Positions 1 to 10,573 of a DNA stretch of 64,000 bases are shown in pieces. The position numbers and the translations under genes were made by a program. Origin of the DNA: Nymphaea colorata (Eukaryota > Streptophyta > Magnoliopsida > Nymphaeales > Nymphaeaceae); NCBI RefSeq assembly GCF_008831285.2, contig NC_045138.2, positions 18,139,934 to 18,203,933 of the forward strand, given 5' to 3'. The notes beneath the pieces are model-generated. The model was not told the origin of the DNA. It worked only from the letters and a program-made list of their open reading frames with translations, and made no database searches. The first letter of the stretch is position 1; each line of letters begins with the position of its first letter.

Positions 1-814
1 AGTTTATGCTACCATGTTTCTTTCACCATCGCGGCAAGCTTTACCATATATTATTACCATAATTTTAAATATGAACCCCACTTTTTTATTCCTTTGGTGC
101 CGATTTCACTTTTGCCAATATAACTGTACTATGACATTGTCCTTGTTGAATGAAAAGAAAACTGTCATTTGACTCATCTACCTTATTCTGGCTCTCGTAG
201 GCCTTTAATTGATAATTATCAGTAAATTGAGGCTCTTGTTGCAAAAAGTACAAGCATGAGGCTAACGCCTTAAATGCTGTCCCTTAAATGAAAATTTCTT
301 TGAAAAAAGAATGTCGTATAAGTAAATGCAGGTAACGCCTCCAATTTATTGAGGCTGAGTGGACCCCGCTTAGCGGGCATTTGGCTGCCCAGCATCACAT
401 AAGGGGTTCATTTTAAATCTATGATATTAACAAACTGGATTTGAGAAATGAAGATCTGAAATCACCATTATCTTAAATTCATGGATCTCGAGGAAGAGGG
501 TTTTAACTCGAGATCCATGAGTTCCAAGTTATATATGCGTTGCATACTGCAAGCATGATTTCATATTACTGTCAAACTTGAAGAATATTACTCAAATAAT
601 CTAACGCACCCTTACAAGTGGCTTAAGATGAGGACTAGACTTGTCAAAATACCAGCCATCGTGACTCATTTAATTTCATATTTCTGAGCCTTAATTTTGA
701 CAAGTTCTAAAGTGGTTATACGTCGTCAACCAGAAGCTTCGTTCTGATGTGAAAGGAAAGAGTTGTTTTGAAGCTTCCTTTTTTTCTCCCTCTTGAGTTA
801 AGGCCCTTTTTTTT
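1..814. other. Intergenic DNA, no gene seen
   Basis: AT-rich sequence with no open frame of coding character on either strand. The only structure noted is the short perfect hairpin at 480-519, listed separately. Confidence 0.6.
480..519. repeat. Perfect 13-bp hairpin
   Basis: CATGGATCTCGAG at 480-492 is followed by a 14-nt loop and its exact reverse complement at 507-519. It may be the core of a small decayed MITE. No target duplication was found. Confidence 0.6.
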
Positions 815-1140
815 CACTTGGCTAAAAGAACGTTAGTAAAAAACCAAAGTGAAAACATCAATAAAACATTTAGTGACGTTCATTTGACGCTAAACAAAAG
901 GTGAGCGAACACTATATCGCTAATGACTTTATTGACATATCTAGCAACATCAGTTAAAATTTATTATTAGTGACATTAATAAAAAAAAAGTTAGTAAATA
1001 CTGAACTTTCTGACGTTCTTACCGTAATTAACAAACGCCTGTCGGTGAAAACCCTGGCGAAGGATTTACTGACGCAATGTAACGTTGATAAAATAACAGT
1101 TATTTACTGATGCATTGTCATCATTTGACGGTTAATATAT
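815..1140. repeat. Possible CACTA-like subterminal repeat tract
   Basis: Many short variants of a motif like TTTACTGACG or TTTAGTGACGTT occur in both orientations within about 300 bp (for example around 880, 1000, 1066 and 1120). Clustered short motifs of this kind are typical of CACTA transposon ends. No CACTA terminus or 3-bp target duplication could be pinned down, so the family assignment is a guess. Confidence 0.3.
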
Positions 1141-1429
1141 ACTTCTACTTTCTTCAGTTTACATTATAAATGTGACATTTAAATATTGAATATATGAACC
1201 ATCATGCTTTGTAAATATGTAGATACATTCTATATGATTGTAAAAATGTTCGTCAAAAATATCATTTTGGTTTTAATCCTCTTACGTTTACAAATATATG
1301 TAATGTGGCCCACGTTCCACGACCCAGTGTTCAACTCATAAAATGCAAGACCCACTAGCTTCAAGTTCCGCGTTTGGGCAATAAATTGATTAACTTTTAG
1401 GTTCTGACCGGGTCCTATACGCATACGCC

Positions 1430-1648
1430 CTCCTCCTCAGATTTTTCAGTTTATGGACAAGATGAAGGAAATAGGAAGGTCCTTCATGCCAACCTCTCTT
1501 AGCTACTTCTACTTATAAGCTTCCTTCTTCTTTCCCTCTCTCCATCTCGAAGTTCTTCTGTTGATTTTCCATTGTCCCCCTCCCTCTCTCTCCCCCCCGC
1601 CCCTCCTCGTAGTGATTAGGTGGTGGCAGGCAGAAGACAAGTAACAAC
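1430..1648 (+). promoter_or_regulatory. LFG gene 1 promoter and 5' leader
   Basis: A TATA-like TATAAG lies at 1514-1519, followed by a pyrimidine-rich leader (CT/CCC tract at 1570-1606) up to the ATG at 1649. The block from GATTTTTCAG (about 1440) through the TATA element to the CT tract recurs twice upstream of the second LFG copy (20.08 and 20.60 kb). That conservation supports it as the core promoter and 5' UTR. The transcription start is inferred, not seen. Confidence 0.6.
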
Positions 1649-2865
1649 ATGAAGGGTGGTGATGTCGAGGTTGGAGTGGCACCACCATTGTATCCCGGGA
1701 TGATGGAAAACCCCGAGCTTCGATGGGCATTCATCAAGAAGATCTATTCCATCCTCACCGTGCAGATCCTCCTCACCGTCGCGGTCTGTGCCGTCGTAGT
1801 GGCCGTTCATCCGATAGCCGACTTCTTATTCACGACGAGCCCCGGACTCGCCATCTACATTGTCTGCCTTGTTCTGCCATTCATCAGTGAGTACTATTCT
1901 CATTTCCTTTCCGTGTTTCCTGGAATAATTTTTCACTTTCGGTCTCTTCCTGTTGCGCCTCTCTCGATCATCTGCTGCACCCTTCCCCCATTTCTTATTT
2001 TTCTATTTTTCTCATATTCCTAATGATTTTTGTCGTTTTTTCTGCCTTCCTTTCTAACTTCTAGCTTCTTAGTCTTGGATAATCTTGGCGTTATTGAATG
2101 TATTCTTGCTTGAATATTCTGCTAGTTCTTGATTTCTAAGAAATTCACTCATTGAATTGATTTTGTTCTTTGTTTTTGGTTGGTTCAGTTTCGATCCTCT
2201 TGTACACCTATCGGCAAAAGCACCCTTTCAATTTTGTTCTACTCGGTTTCTATACGGTTTCCATAAGCTTCGTCGTGGGCCTCACCTGTGCCTTCACCAG
2301 CGGTAAGCTAACAGCCTAACACCCATTCTCTTCATGAACTTCCTGCTTTTTCCTTCCCGGTTCTTGTTGATTTTCTTATACTTATTGTGAATGTGGATTT
2401 GTTGGAAAGCCTAACGACAATCCGGTGCTTCCGGTCCTTTTATCTGCATTGGACAAATTAAAAGCCAAGACTATTATAACACCAATTTTTTACATTCTTC
2501 TATTTTATTTGCGCACTAACAAATTGTAAGAAATTAAAGTAGTTGGAAGAGCCGGCAAAGGAAATCACGATAGGTGAAACGTGTTTGAGTACTCTGTCGA
2601 CCTCTTCAGGTCTGTTATATACATAACTATCTAAGGTCACCCAGTATCAGGGACGCAGTCTGATTTATTGTGATGGATTATTAAAAGAAAAACAGGGCGA
2701 AAATATATGAAAAAAAGTACTAGAAGATGAGAAAACCTATCACTTTTTTTTCTCAACCACCATCTACAAAAAGACACAATGGCAGAAAGTGTTCCTCATC
2801 CAGTGCTTGTGTCTTGCACCTCCCTCCCTCCCTCTCTCACTAGAGGAGACTCCACAAAAGTGGAA

Positions 2866-2944
<79 letters not shown>

Positions 2945-3608
2945 CTCTACAAAAGCGTTTCTTATTATTCATCAAACCGATGTTTTTTGAAGCATTCAAC
3001 CAACAATGTAACACCTGCCCTCAAATCACCAATTAGTCTTAATGTCATTTGAGTTCAGTTTATGCAACATTTCCTGAGAAAATTTCATGGAACCCCTTAC
3101 ATTGGTTGGAGCAGGCAGGGCCATCTTACAAGCAGCTAGTGTGACGGCATTGCTAGTCGTGGGCTTGACTCTTTACACATTCTGGGCAGCAAAACGCGGC
3201 CGTGATTTCAAAATTCTTGGGCCTTTCCTCTTCTGCTCATTGGTTGCTCTTATTGGCTTTTGCGTCATCCGGGTATATATGCCTTTTCTTGTCAATAGCT
3301 GATAAAAATATTTGCATCCTTCTATTTCCTTTGGCTTGAAGATCTGAATTTCTGCGACAACTTGTTTGGATCAGTTTTTGTTTCCGTTTGGCAAAATCAC
3401 CAATACCATCTTCGGCTGTATTGGGACAATCATCTCTAGCGGATACATAATCTACGATACAGATAATCTGATCAAGAGATATGACTACGACAATTATATC
3501 TGGGCTTCAGTCAATATTTATTTGGACATCATCAACCTATTCCTTAGCTTTTTCTCACAAGTACTCAAACTGCTTCTCTCTCTTAAGGCTCGAGCGTCGC
3601 AGGCCTGA
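1649..3608 (+). CDS. LFG: LIFEGUARD (BAX inhibitor-1 family) membrane protein, four exons
   Basis: Exons are 1649-1886, 2189-2302, 3115-3272 and 3375-3608, all with GT-AG introns and consistent phase, giving 744 nt and 247 residues. This is the plant LIFEGUARD/TMBIM family: seven-helix ER/Golgi/vacuole-type membrane proteins that affect calcium leak and restrain stress-induced cell death. Hydrophobic segments lie near residues 32-52, 60-80, 93-115, 122-140, 150-168, 182-198 and 215-231. Family hallmarks seen are LGPFLF, GYIIYDTDNLIKRY and YLDIINLFL. D198/D200 and D221 match the di-aspartyl pair that in bacterial YetJ acts as a pH-sensitive latch. The ATG gives the usual family N-terminus and has no competing upstream start. 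Odd point: after NLFLS the C-terminus diverges and runs about 12 residues longer than its paralog (usual ending SAFKA), and a Copia element begins 65 bp beyond the stop. The gene is probably functional. Confidence 0.88.
2868..2942. repeat. Compound (CT)n-(AT)n microsatellite in LFG intron 2
   Basis: About 20 CT units run directly into about 16 AT units within the second intron. Open frames reported across it are repeat artefacts. Confidence 0.95.
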
Positions 3609-3673
3609 ATCTTCTACAAGGGGGTGAGAGCCTACTGAAGGGGGAGGAGGAGGTGCAACCGGGGGGTGATAGA

Positions 3674-4212
3674 TGAAAAGAGCCATCATTGACACTCTTA
3701 AAAAATCATAAGCCTCCTCTTGTAAGTTGGTGACTGATGATAAAGTGGTAGAACCTTCACCACCGTCCTTCTCAAACTCTATAAATAGGATGTTGGTCTT
3801 TGTGTCTACCATCAAGAGAGTGGTGAGTGTCTTGAGCAAGAGTTTGGTAAGTTCGTGTGTTCGAGCTCGAGTGTGGAAATTTTAAGTGTGTGCTCAAGTG
3901 CAAAGACGTTGGTACTTGGATAATAGCTCACTGTGTGAGTTTGTTGAGGTGAGTTCTTGTATCTCACTTTTGTAAGTTTCATCTTGACAAATAATGCAAG
4001 TATATTATTTAAGTATACTTGGTGCATTTACGTCATTTTTGTTGAGATCATTTTGTGAATTTTGTTGGTTTGGTGATTATGCTTTTATTAAGTAAGTTTC
4101 GTCAAGTTTTATTAAGAATTGTTTTGAACGTTGATAATCTGCCACTTTTTCTTCGCATAAATTATTTGTTTTTGGATCTAAGTTATATCTAGGGCCCACA
4201 TTTTCACCTATA
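3674..4212 (+). repeat. Copia 5' LTR
   Basis: Begins TGAAAAGAGCC and aligns end to end with 8433-9014. A clean TATAAATAG at 3780-3788 is the likely LTR promoter TATA box. The 3' end (TATA where the other LTR has TACA) has lost the canonical CA. It lacks an approximately 33-bp AT-rich stretch present in the 3' LTR. Confidence 0.92.
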
Positions 4213-4214
4213 AT

Positions 4215-4226
4215 TGGCATCAAAGC
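4215..4226 (+). promoter_or_regulatory. Copia primer binding site
   Basis: TGGCATCAAAGC lies 2 bp inside the 5' LTR and matches the plant initiator tRNA-Met complement TGGTATCAGAGC at 10 of 12 positions. Confidence 0.85.
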
Positions 4227-4379
4227 GAGGTTCGGTCTAAGGGCCACTTTAATAGTGAGATTAATTGGGCTAATTATATTATAAGATTATAGTAACATTA
4301 GCGGTTGTATTAAATAATATTGAAAAGCTCAACGATAACAATTATGATTATTGAAAATCTTGCATGGGGTCGTATTTTT

Positions 4380-5140
4380 TAGGACATGAATTATGAGATA
4401 TAGTATTGGAATTATGCACAAATATTCCTGTCGATGAATAAGCTAAGAAGAACTGGATGATCAAAGTAGGAAAAACCTTATTTGCAATCAAGATATCAAT
4501 TGAGAAAGATTTATTAGAGCATATACGTGATGCTAAGACTCCTAAAAAAGCAAAAGATGCTTTTGCAACACTATTTTCTCGAGCTAATAATGCTCGCCTA
4601 CAACTATTAGAAAATGAGTTAGTTACATTAACACAGGAAAACATGTTTATATCATAGTATTTTATAAAAGTTAAAAACATCTATAGAGAGATTTCTCAAA
4701 TTGACCTTGAGTCTAAGATTAGTGAGGCCCGTGTGCAGAGAATTCTTGTTTGTGGACTTCGTCTAGAATTTAGCAGTTTTATAATTGATGTTCAAGGCTA
4801 TCAGTTCAACCAACTTTGTTGGAGTTAGAGAATCTTTTTATCAATAAAAAAACATTGGCAAAGCAAATGACTGGGCTTTTACTCAAAGTAAATAATGAAG
4901 AAGCTTTACTTAGTAAGGATAGAAATCATGTTGACCAGCTAAGTCGGTCATTAGGTTTCAAAGTAGAAATGTTGCCGAAAAAAGAGAAAAATATAAATAA
5001 GAGAACAAGAGAAACTACACAGCAGTGGAGACCAAAAAAGAAATGTGTTAGATGTGAAAAATTAAGTCATTTTGCTCATGACTGTAGAGTCAAACTAGAT
5101 GAAGAAGATGCAGTCATGACAAGTAAGCAGTATGGGTGAG
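4380..5140 (+). pseudogene. Copia gag (broken)
   Basis: Open pieces at 4457-4657 and 4816-5139 read as a Copia nucleocapsid/capsid polyprotein. A perfect zinc knuckle CX2CX4HX4C is encoded at 5044-5085. A stop after about 4657 and frame changes break the frame, so no functional Gag is expected. Confidence 0.85.
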
Positions 5141-5267
5141 TTAATTAGACTGCACAGAAAAGTTTGTTTCTGTATTCAATGGAGGTTAAAGAGGATTTAA
5201 ACAAGAAAGACGTAATTCTGCTCATATAAAAACTATAAAAGTAAAAAAAGAAAATATCAATTATCAA

Positions 5268-6616
5268 AATGATTGAATAATTGATTCTGGAAGGTAAAAA
5301 CATATGACTGGTGATGAGAACAAGTTTGCAAGTATGAAAGAATATGATGGAAATCGAGTTGTTACTGCTAACAACACAAAGCTCCCAGTGGCACGTATTA
5401 GAGAAGCAAAGGTTGTAGCTAACATTGGTAAAGACCAGATTTTACTGAACATTTGTCATGTTTCAAGAATGAGTAAGAACTTGTTGTTTGTGCCACAACT
5501 TACAACTTTAGGTCACTATGTATTGTTCAACCCAAAAGATGTGAAATTTTTATAAAGACGCAGATGTTCAGGGAACTCCCACATTTGAATGAAGAAGAGT
5601 TCAATTAATATATGTTTTATCAGCAAAAACAACATATATTAACAAAACAAAGAAGCATGACACTTCTGATATCTAGCATGAGAGACTTGTTCATGTTGGA
5701 TATAACAAACTCCAAGATATTTCTAATAAAGGGCAGTTGATGGGCCTGCCAAAGCTTAAGGTACGAATAGACAAAGTATGCCTCAGATGTCAATATGAAA
5801 AGATGCATAGGAGGTCATTCAAAGAATCAAAAGTATAAAGCAAAAGCACCATTTGAGCTTGTGCATTTAAATGTATTCGAGAAAGTACCAAACCCATTAG
5901 TCAAACGCAAAGTGGTATTTTATCACATTTATTGATGATTTTTTGACATATACTTGGGTTTATTTCATAAAAGAAAAGTTTGAAGCAATTGAAAAGTTTG
6001 AGGAGTTTTATCAGATGGTGAGAAAAAAACTTGGGTATAAAGTTTGGTGTTTTGGTGTCTAAAAACCGATATTAGTGGCAAAAATACATCTGACATGTTT
6101 ATGGCAAATACGAGACAACATGATATTTGAAGGTAATTTATATGTGCCTATACACTTCAACAAAATAGAGTGGCAAAACGAAGGAATCGTAATATAGAAG
6201 AAATATGCTAAAGCTTGATGCATACAAAGAACATGCCACCAAGATTTTGGGCCGAGTGTGTCAGCACAACTGTCCACGTAATTAATCGATTATCATTGCC
6301 GAGATTTAATTTTAAGTCTCCATATGAAATGCTCCATAAAAAGAAGTCATCTGTGAGTTATTTTAGAGTCTTTGGTTGTACATGCTATGTTTTTTATCTG
6401 AGCAACACAAGACTAAATTCGACAAGAAGGCACAAAGGTGTGTTTTTGTTTGATATGGTCAATATTGGAAGAGATAGAGATGTGTTAATCCTAGCACAAG
6501 ACAAATTTATATTTCTCGGGATGTCATATTCGATGAAGCATCATCTTGGTGGTCAGAAGAAAATAAGGCACTTCCAGACTCTCCAGTTATTGAGGAAGTT
6601 GTTTGAAACAAAATAA
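5268..6616 (+). pseudogene. Copia protease and integrase (broken)
   Basis: The aspartic protease active site DSG is encoded at 5283-5291, followed by the MTGD-type protease body to 5555. The integrase HHCC zinc region lies around 5680-5815 and the core follows. The longest open piece, 6215-6616, carries the usual integrase C-terminal FWAE and FGC motifs. Several in-frame stops and shifts separate the pieces. Confidence 0.85.
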
Positions 6617-6869
6617 TATTTGAGATAAATCAATGAAAGCCTAAGCTGAAAGACACAAAAGCAAGATGATCAAATCAACAAGTTCAAATGCCTGAAAATA
6701 GCCCAATACGAGAAGAACGAGAGATCTGTGGAGAACAGTTAGTCCTGTTCAACAACAAATTATAGAAGAAGAAAGACCATCACAAGTTAAAAAGCTAAAA
6801 GAAGCATCTATAACATTAAGAAGACCGACAAGAATACTCAAACCAAATCCCAAGAATGCAAACACAGAC

Positions 6870-8330
6870 TATGCCATCATGAAGGAAATCAAGTCAGCTT
6901 CTTTTGAGAAATCAAAAGATGTCGAAAAATGACAAACTATAATGAAAGATAAAATGAAGACATTAGAGCATAACGAGACCTGAGAGCTCATATCAAAGCC
7001 AGCAGGGGTAAAGCCCATTACTTATAAGTGGGTTTACAAAATAAAAAGAAAAGTATATGACTCAGTTGATAGATATATGACTCGACTAGTTGCGAGAGAA
7101 TTTTCACAGTAGTATAACATTGACTTTAAGAAATTTTTAATCATGTTATGAAGATCACATCTATATGTATGTTGATAGCTAGCGGGCAAGCATGTCTTGG
7201 AAGCTACTGGAAAATGAATGTGAAGAATGCTTTCTTGCATGAAAATCTCGATTATGAAATCTATATGGAGCAGCCTGAATGATTCAAGTTTCCAAACAAG
7301 CCAGACTACATCTGCAAACTAAGAAAAGCACTATATGGATTGAAGCAAGCATCTAAAACATGGTATAGGAAAATAACTGAATTTTTGGTGTTTAGTAGAT
7401 TCCAAGTCGCCTCAGCAGATTTGAGTCTCTTCAACAAGACAAGAGGTATGAAGATTACTCTTTTGTTAATTTATGTTGATGATTTAATTATTACTGAAGA
7501 TAACAAGGAAGCAATTAATCTCATTCGTGAACATCTCACAGTGAAATTCAAAATGAAAGAGATGGGGTAATTGCGACACTTCATTGGATTGCAAATTGAT
7601 TATGAATCTAAATAATTATTTTTAAGTAAAAAAAAAGTATGCTTGTAACTTACTACATAAGTATGGTATGCACGATCGCATACATATCTCAACACCAATT
7701 AAGATAAATGCAAAACTTAGAATTGATGAAGGAGACAAGCTAGAAGATGTCACTATGTACATACAACTAGTTGGAAGCTTAATCTACTTAACATTGTCAA
7801 GACAAGACGTTGCCGATACAGTTGGTGTGGTGAGCAGATTCATGCGAGCTCCAAGGACGCCACATTTAGAAGCAGTGAAAAAAATATTAAGTTATGTCAA
7901 AGGAACTCCTGACCTGGTATACTTTATGGAAAAAGATCAACCTATCAAGTTGTTGGTCATTTTGATGCAGATTATGCTGGAGACTTATCAACTTGAAGAT
8001 CAACCGCTCGACATACATTCAGTCTTGAAAGTGGTGCAATTTCATGATGCAGTAAAAGACAGCTGACAGTTTTATTGTCTACAACAAAAGTAAAGTATAG
8101 AGCAGTGTCTCAAGCACAAGAATGTGTGTGATTGATGCAATTGCTGAAAGACATTAAAGAAGATTTAAATTATGTAGTGAAACTCTACTGCATTAATTAA
8201 AGTGCAATTAGACTTGCAGAGAATCCTGTCTTCCATGCTTGAACGAAACATATCAAGGTGGAACATCATTTTATCAGAGAGAAGGTACTCAAAAAAGAGA
8301 TTTAGTTATAGTTAATCGTTGTAAAAGATC
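6870..8330 (+). pseudogene. Copia reverse transcriptase and RNase H (broken)
   Basis: The RT begins with a TYKWVYKIK-like motif near 7020. ALYGLKQA follows near 7330-7355 and the catalytic YVDD is intact at 7472-7483. The RNase H region with RPH-type and KYRA/KHI motifs runs to about 8280. Multiple stops (for example 7568-7570) interrupt it. Confidence 0.88.
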
Positions 8331-8418
8331 AAGTCACTGACATTTTTACCAAAGGCTTGCCAATGCAAACATTCACCAAGCTTAAAAGAATGTTAGGAAT
8401 CATAAGTAGAGAGACAGT

Positions 8419-8432
8419 AATGAGGGGGATAT
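8419..8432 (+). other. Copia polypurine tract
   Basis: A G-rich purine run (AATGAGGGGGATAT) lies immediately upstream of the 3' LTR, where plus-strand DNA synthesis is primed. Confidence 0.8.
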
Positions 8433-9014
8433 TGTAAAGAGTCATTGCCAACTCTCTCGAAAAATCGTAAGCCTCCTCTTTTAAGTCAGTGACTAATGAT
8501 AAAAACATAAAAAATAATAAAAAGTAATTAGAAAGTGGTGGAACCTTTTCCACCGACCTTCTCAAACTCTATTAATAGGAGTGTTGGCCTTTGTGTCTAC
8601 CATCAATAGAGTGGTCAGTGTCTTGAGCAAGAGTTTAGTAAGTTCATGCGTTCACTTTGTGAGCTCGAGTGTGAGAGTTTCAAGTGTGTGATCAAGTGCA
8701 AATATGTTGGATACTTGGGTGATAGCTCACTATGTGAGTTTGTAGAGGTGAGTTATTGTACCTCACTTTTGTAAGTTTCATCTTGACAAATAATGCAAGT
8801 ATATCATTTAAGTATACTTGGTGCACTTACCTCATCGGTTGTTGAGATCACTTGTGAACTTTGTTGGTTTGGTGATTAAACTTTAATTAAATAAGTTTTG
8901 TCAAGTTTATTATTAAGAATTATTTTGGACATCGAGACTCTATAGGTTTTTCTTTGCATAAATTATTCGGGGTTTGGATATAAGTTATATCTAGGACCCA
9001 CATTTTCGCCTACA
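8433..9014 (+). repeat. Copia 3' LTR
   Basis: Begins TGTAAAGAG, ends CTACA, and is followed by the target duplication ATAGA. Its TATA box has decayed to TATTAATA. It is about 40 bp longer than the 5' LTR because of indels. Confidence 0.92.
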
Positions 9015-9019
9015 ATAGA

Positions 9020-9843
9020 CATTGAGGAGTTCCCTCCACTTGGTGGTTTGGGAATCAAGGCCACATGGGAAAGGGCCAGCAGGTGGAGAAGCCTCGAATG
9101 AAGCCAGCCTTCGTGGGTTTGTAAGGACCCTAATGTTTTGGTCAATTTTTTACTAGAACATGAAACCGTTAGAGTTAATAGTTGCTGTCAATGTCAAATA
9201 TGTTTGCATATGGAAGTTAAAGCACTTTACAACAAGAAGTATTCACGGTACAATCATTAAAATATATGTATGCATACATGCAATATTAATTATTAGTTGG
9301 TATGCTTGCAACAACATTTAGTTTTTCTTGCCAACAAATTGTGGGCACTATGGGGGTGATAACCCTTCTGGCTCTAGTTTATTCACACAACTATTTTTGT
9401 TTTATATAGTGTCCATAGGTACAACAAAAAATATTATCAACATAAACAACTTAAGTGCTAGTACTAGACATACAAATCAATTAATTGTCTTCCTCCATTG
9501 AGCCGGCCTTTAAAAAGACAAATTGAAGGGATGTTCTCCAAATCTTGTGGCAGGGAAATGGGTCACCCCTAAACAATCATGTTCAAATAAATGCATCGCA
9601 GAAACAACAACAACAACAACAAACAACCAAAAACCGAGGTGACTATTATTGGCCCTACTCAGCACGTGTCACCATGTTCCTCTAAACAGTTCGGACCATT
9701 TAAGGTCAAGTCAAATATGCATTAATCATTATGAGCATTCAATGTGTAGTTTAAATAGTTAAACACACTTTCAATGCTTATATGATTCATTCATTACATG
9801 TGGTGAACACAAAGTTATATATAGTGTCTGAACTTACATAATT
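9020..9843. other. Intergenic DNA behind the Copia element
   Basis: No gene recognised. A short (CAA)n run lies near 9605-9625. The first 120 bp is GC-richer and may be the original LFG 3' flank displaced by the insertion. Confidence 0.5.
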
Positions 9844-10122
9844 GGCATAATACGAGTTTCTAGCCATTAAGATCAATTTCAATCATATGTTCACAACCAC
9901 ATGCATTTCATTCATTAGCACACAGTTTTGGATCACAAATAAAAATTCAAGCAAATTTGTAAAATGCAAACACATACATATGTCTCAAGCCAAGCTAGAT
10001 CTAGATCCAAGTCCATGGCCAACCATTAATCACGCATTGATGTATATACTTGATCAAATCAAATACAAGATTATGTCATAAGCATCATACGATTCAAATG
10101 TATCAATTAGCAAAGTTACACT

Positions 10123-10161
<39 letters not shown>

Positions 10162-10501
10162 ATGTATGTATGCATATGTGTAATTCTACAAGTCATATCC
10201 AAATCCAGTTTTTGATGATGGCATAATATAATTTTATAGCCATTAAGGTCAATTTCAATCATGCGTTCACAAACACATGCATCACATTCATTAGCACAGA
10301 GTTTTGTTTCTCAAATAATAATTCAGACAATTTTGTAAAACACAAACACATACATATGTCTCAAGCCAAGCTAGAAGCAAATCTAAGTCTCTGTGCTACC
10401 ATTAATCATGCATGGATATATATATATACTCGACCAAAGCAAGTGCAAGATTATGTCATACCATCATACGATTCAGATGCATCAGTTAGCAAAGTCACAA
10501 T

Positions 10502-10532
<31 letters not shown>

Positions 10533-10573
10533 ATGTGTCCATATATGTAATTCTACAAGTCATATCCAAATTT
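9844..10573. repeat. Tandem duplication, 376-bp period
   Basis: Unit 1 starts with GGCATAATACGAG at 9844 and unit 2 with GGCATAATATAAT at 10220. Each unit runs through a block around ATGTCTCAAGCCAAGCTAGA to a (TA)n(TG)n microsatellite and then TAATTCTACAAGTCATATCC. The units differ by scattered substitutions and small indels. Confidence 0.9.

Larger units (their letters stand above)
3674..9014 (+). mobile_element. Degenerate Ty1/Copia LTR retrotransposon
   Basis: Direct LTRs flank a PBS, gag, protease, integrase, reverse transcriptase, RNase H and a polypurine tract, in Copia order on the plus strand. A perfect 5-bp target duplication, ATAGA (3669-3673 and 9015-9019), fixes the ends. The interior carries many stops and frameshifts and the LTRs differ by many substitutions and indels, so this is an old, dead copy. 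It lies just behind the LFG stop codon in the same orientation. Confidence 0.95.
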
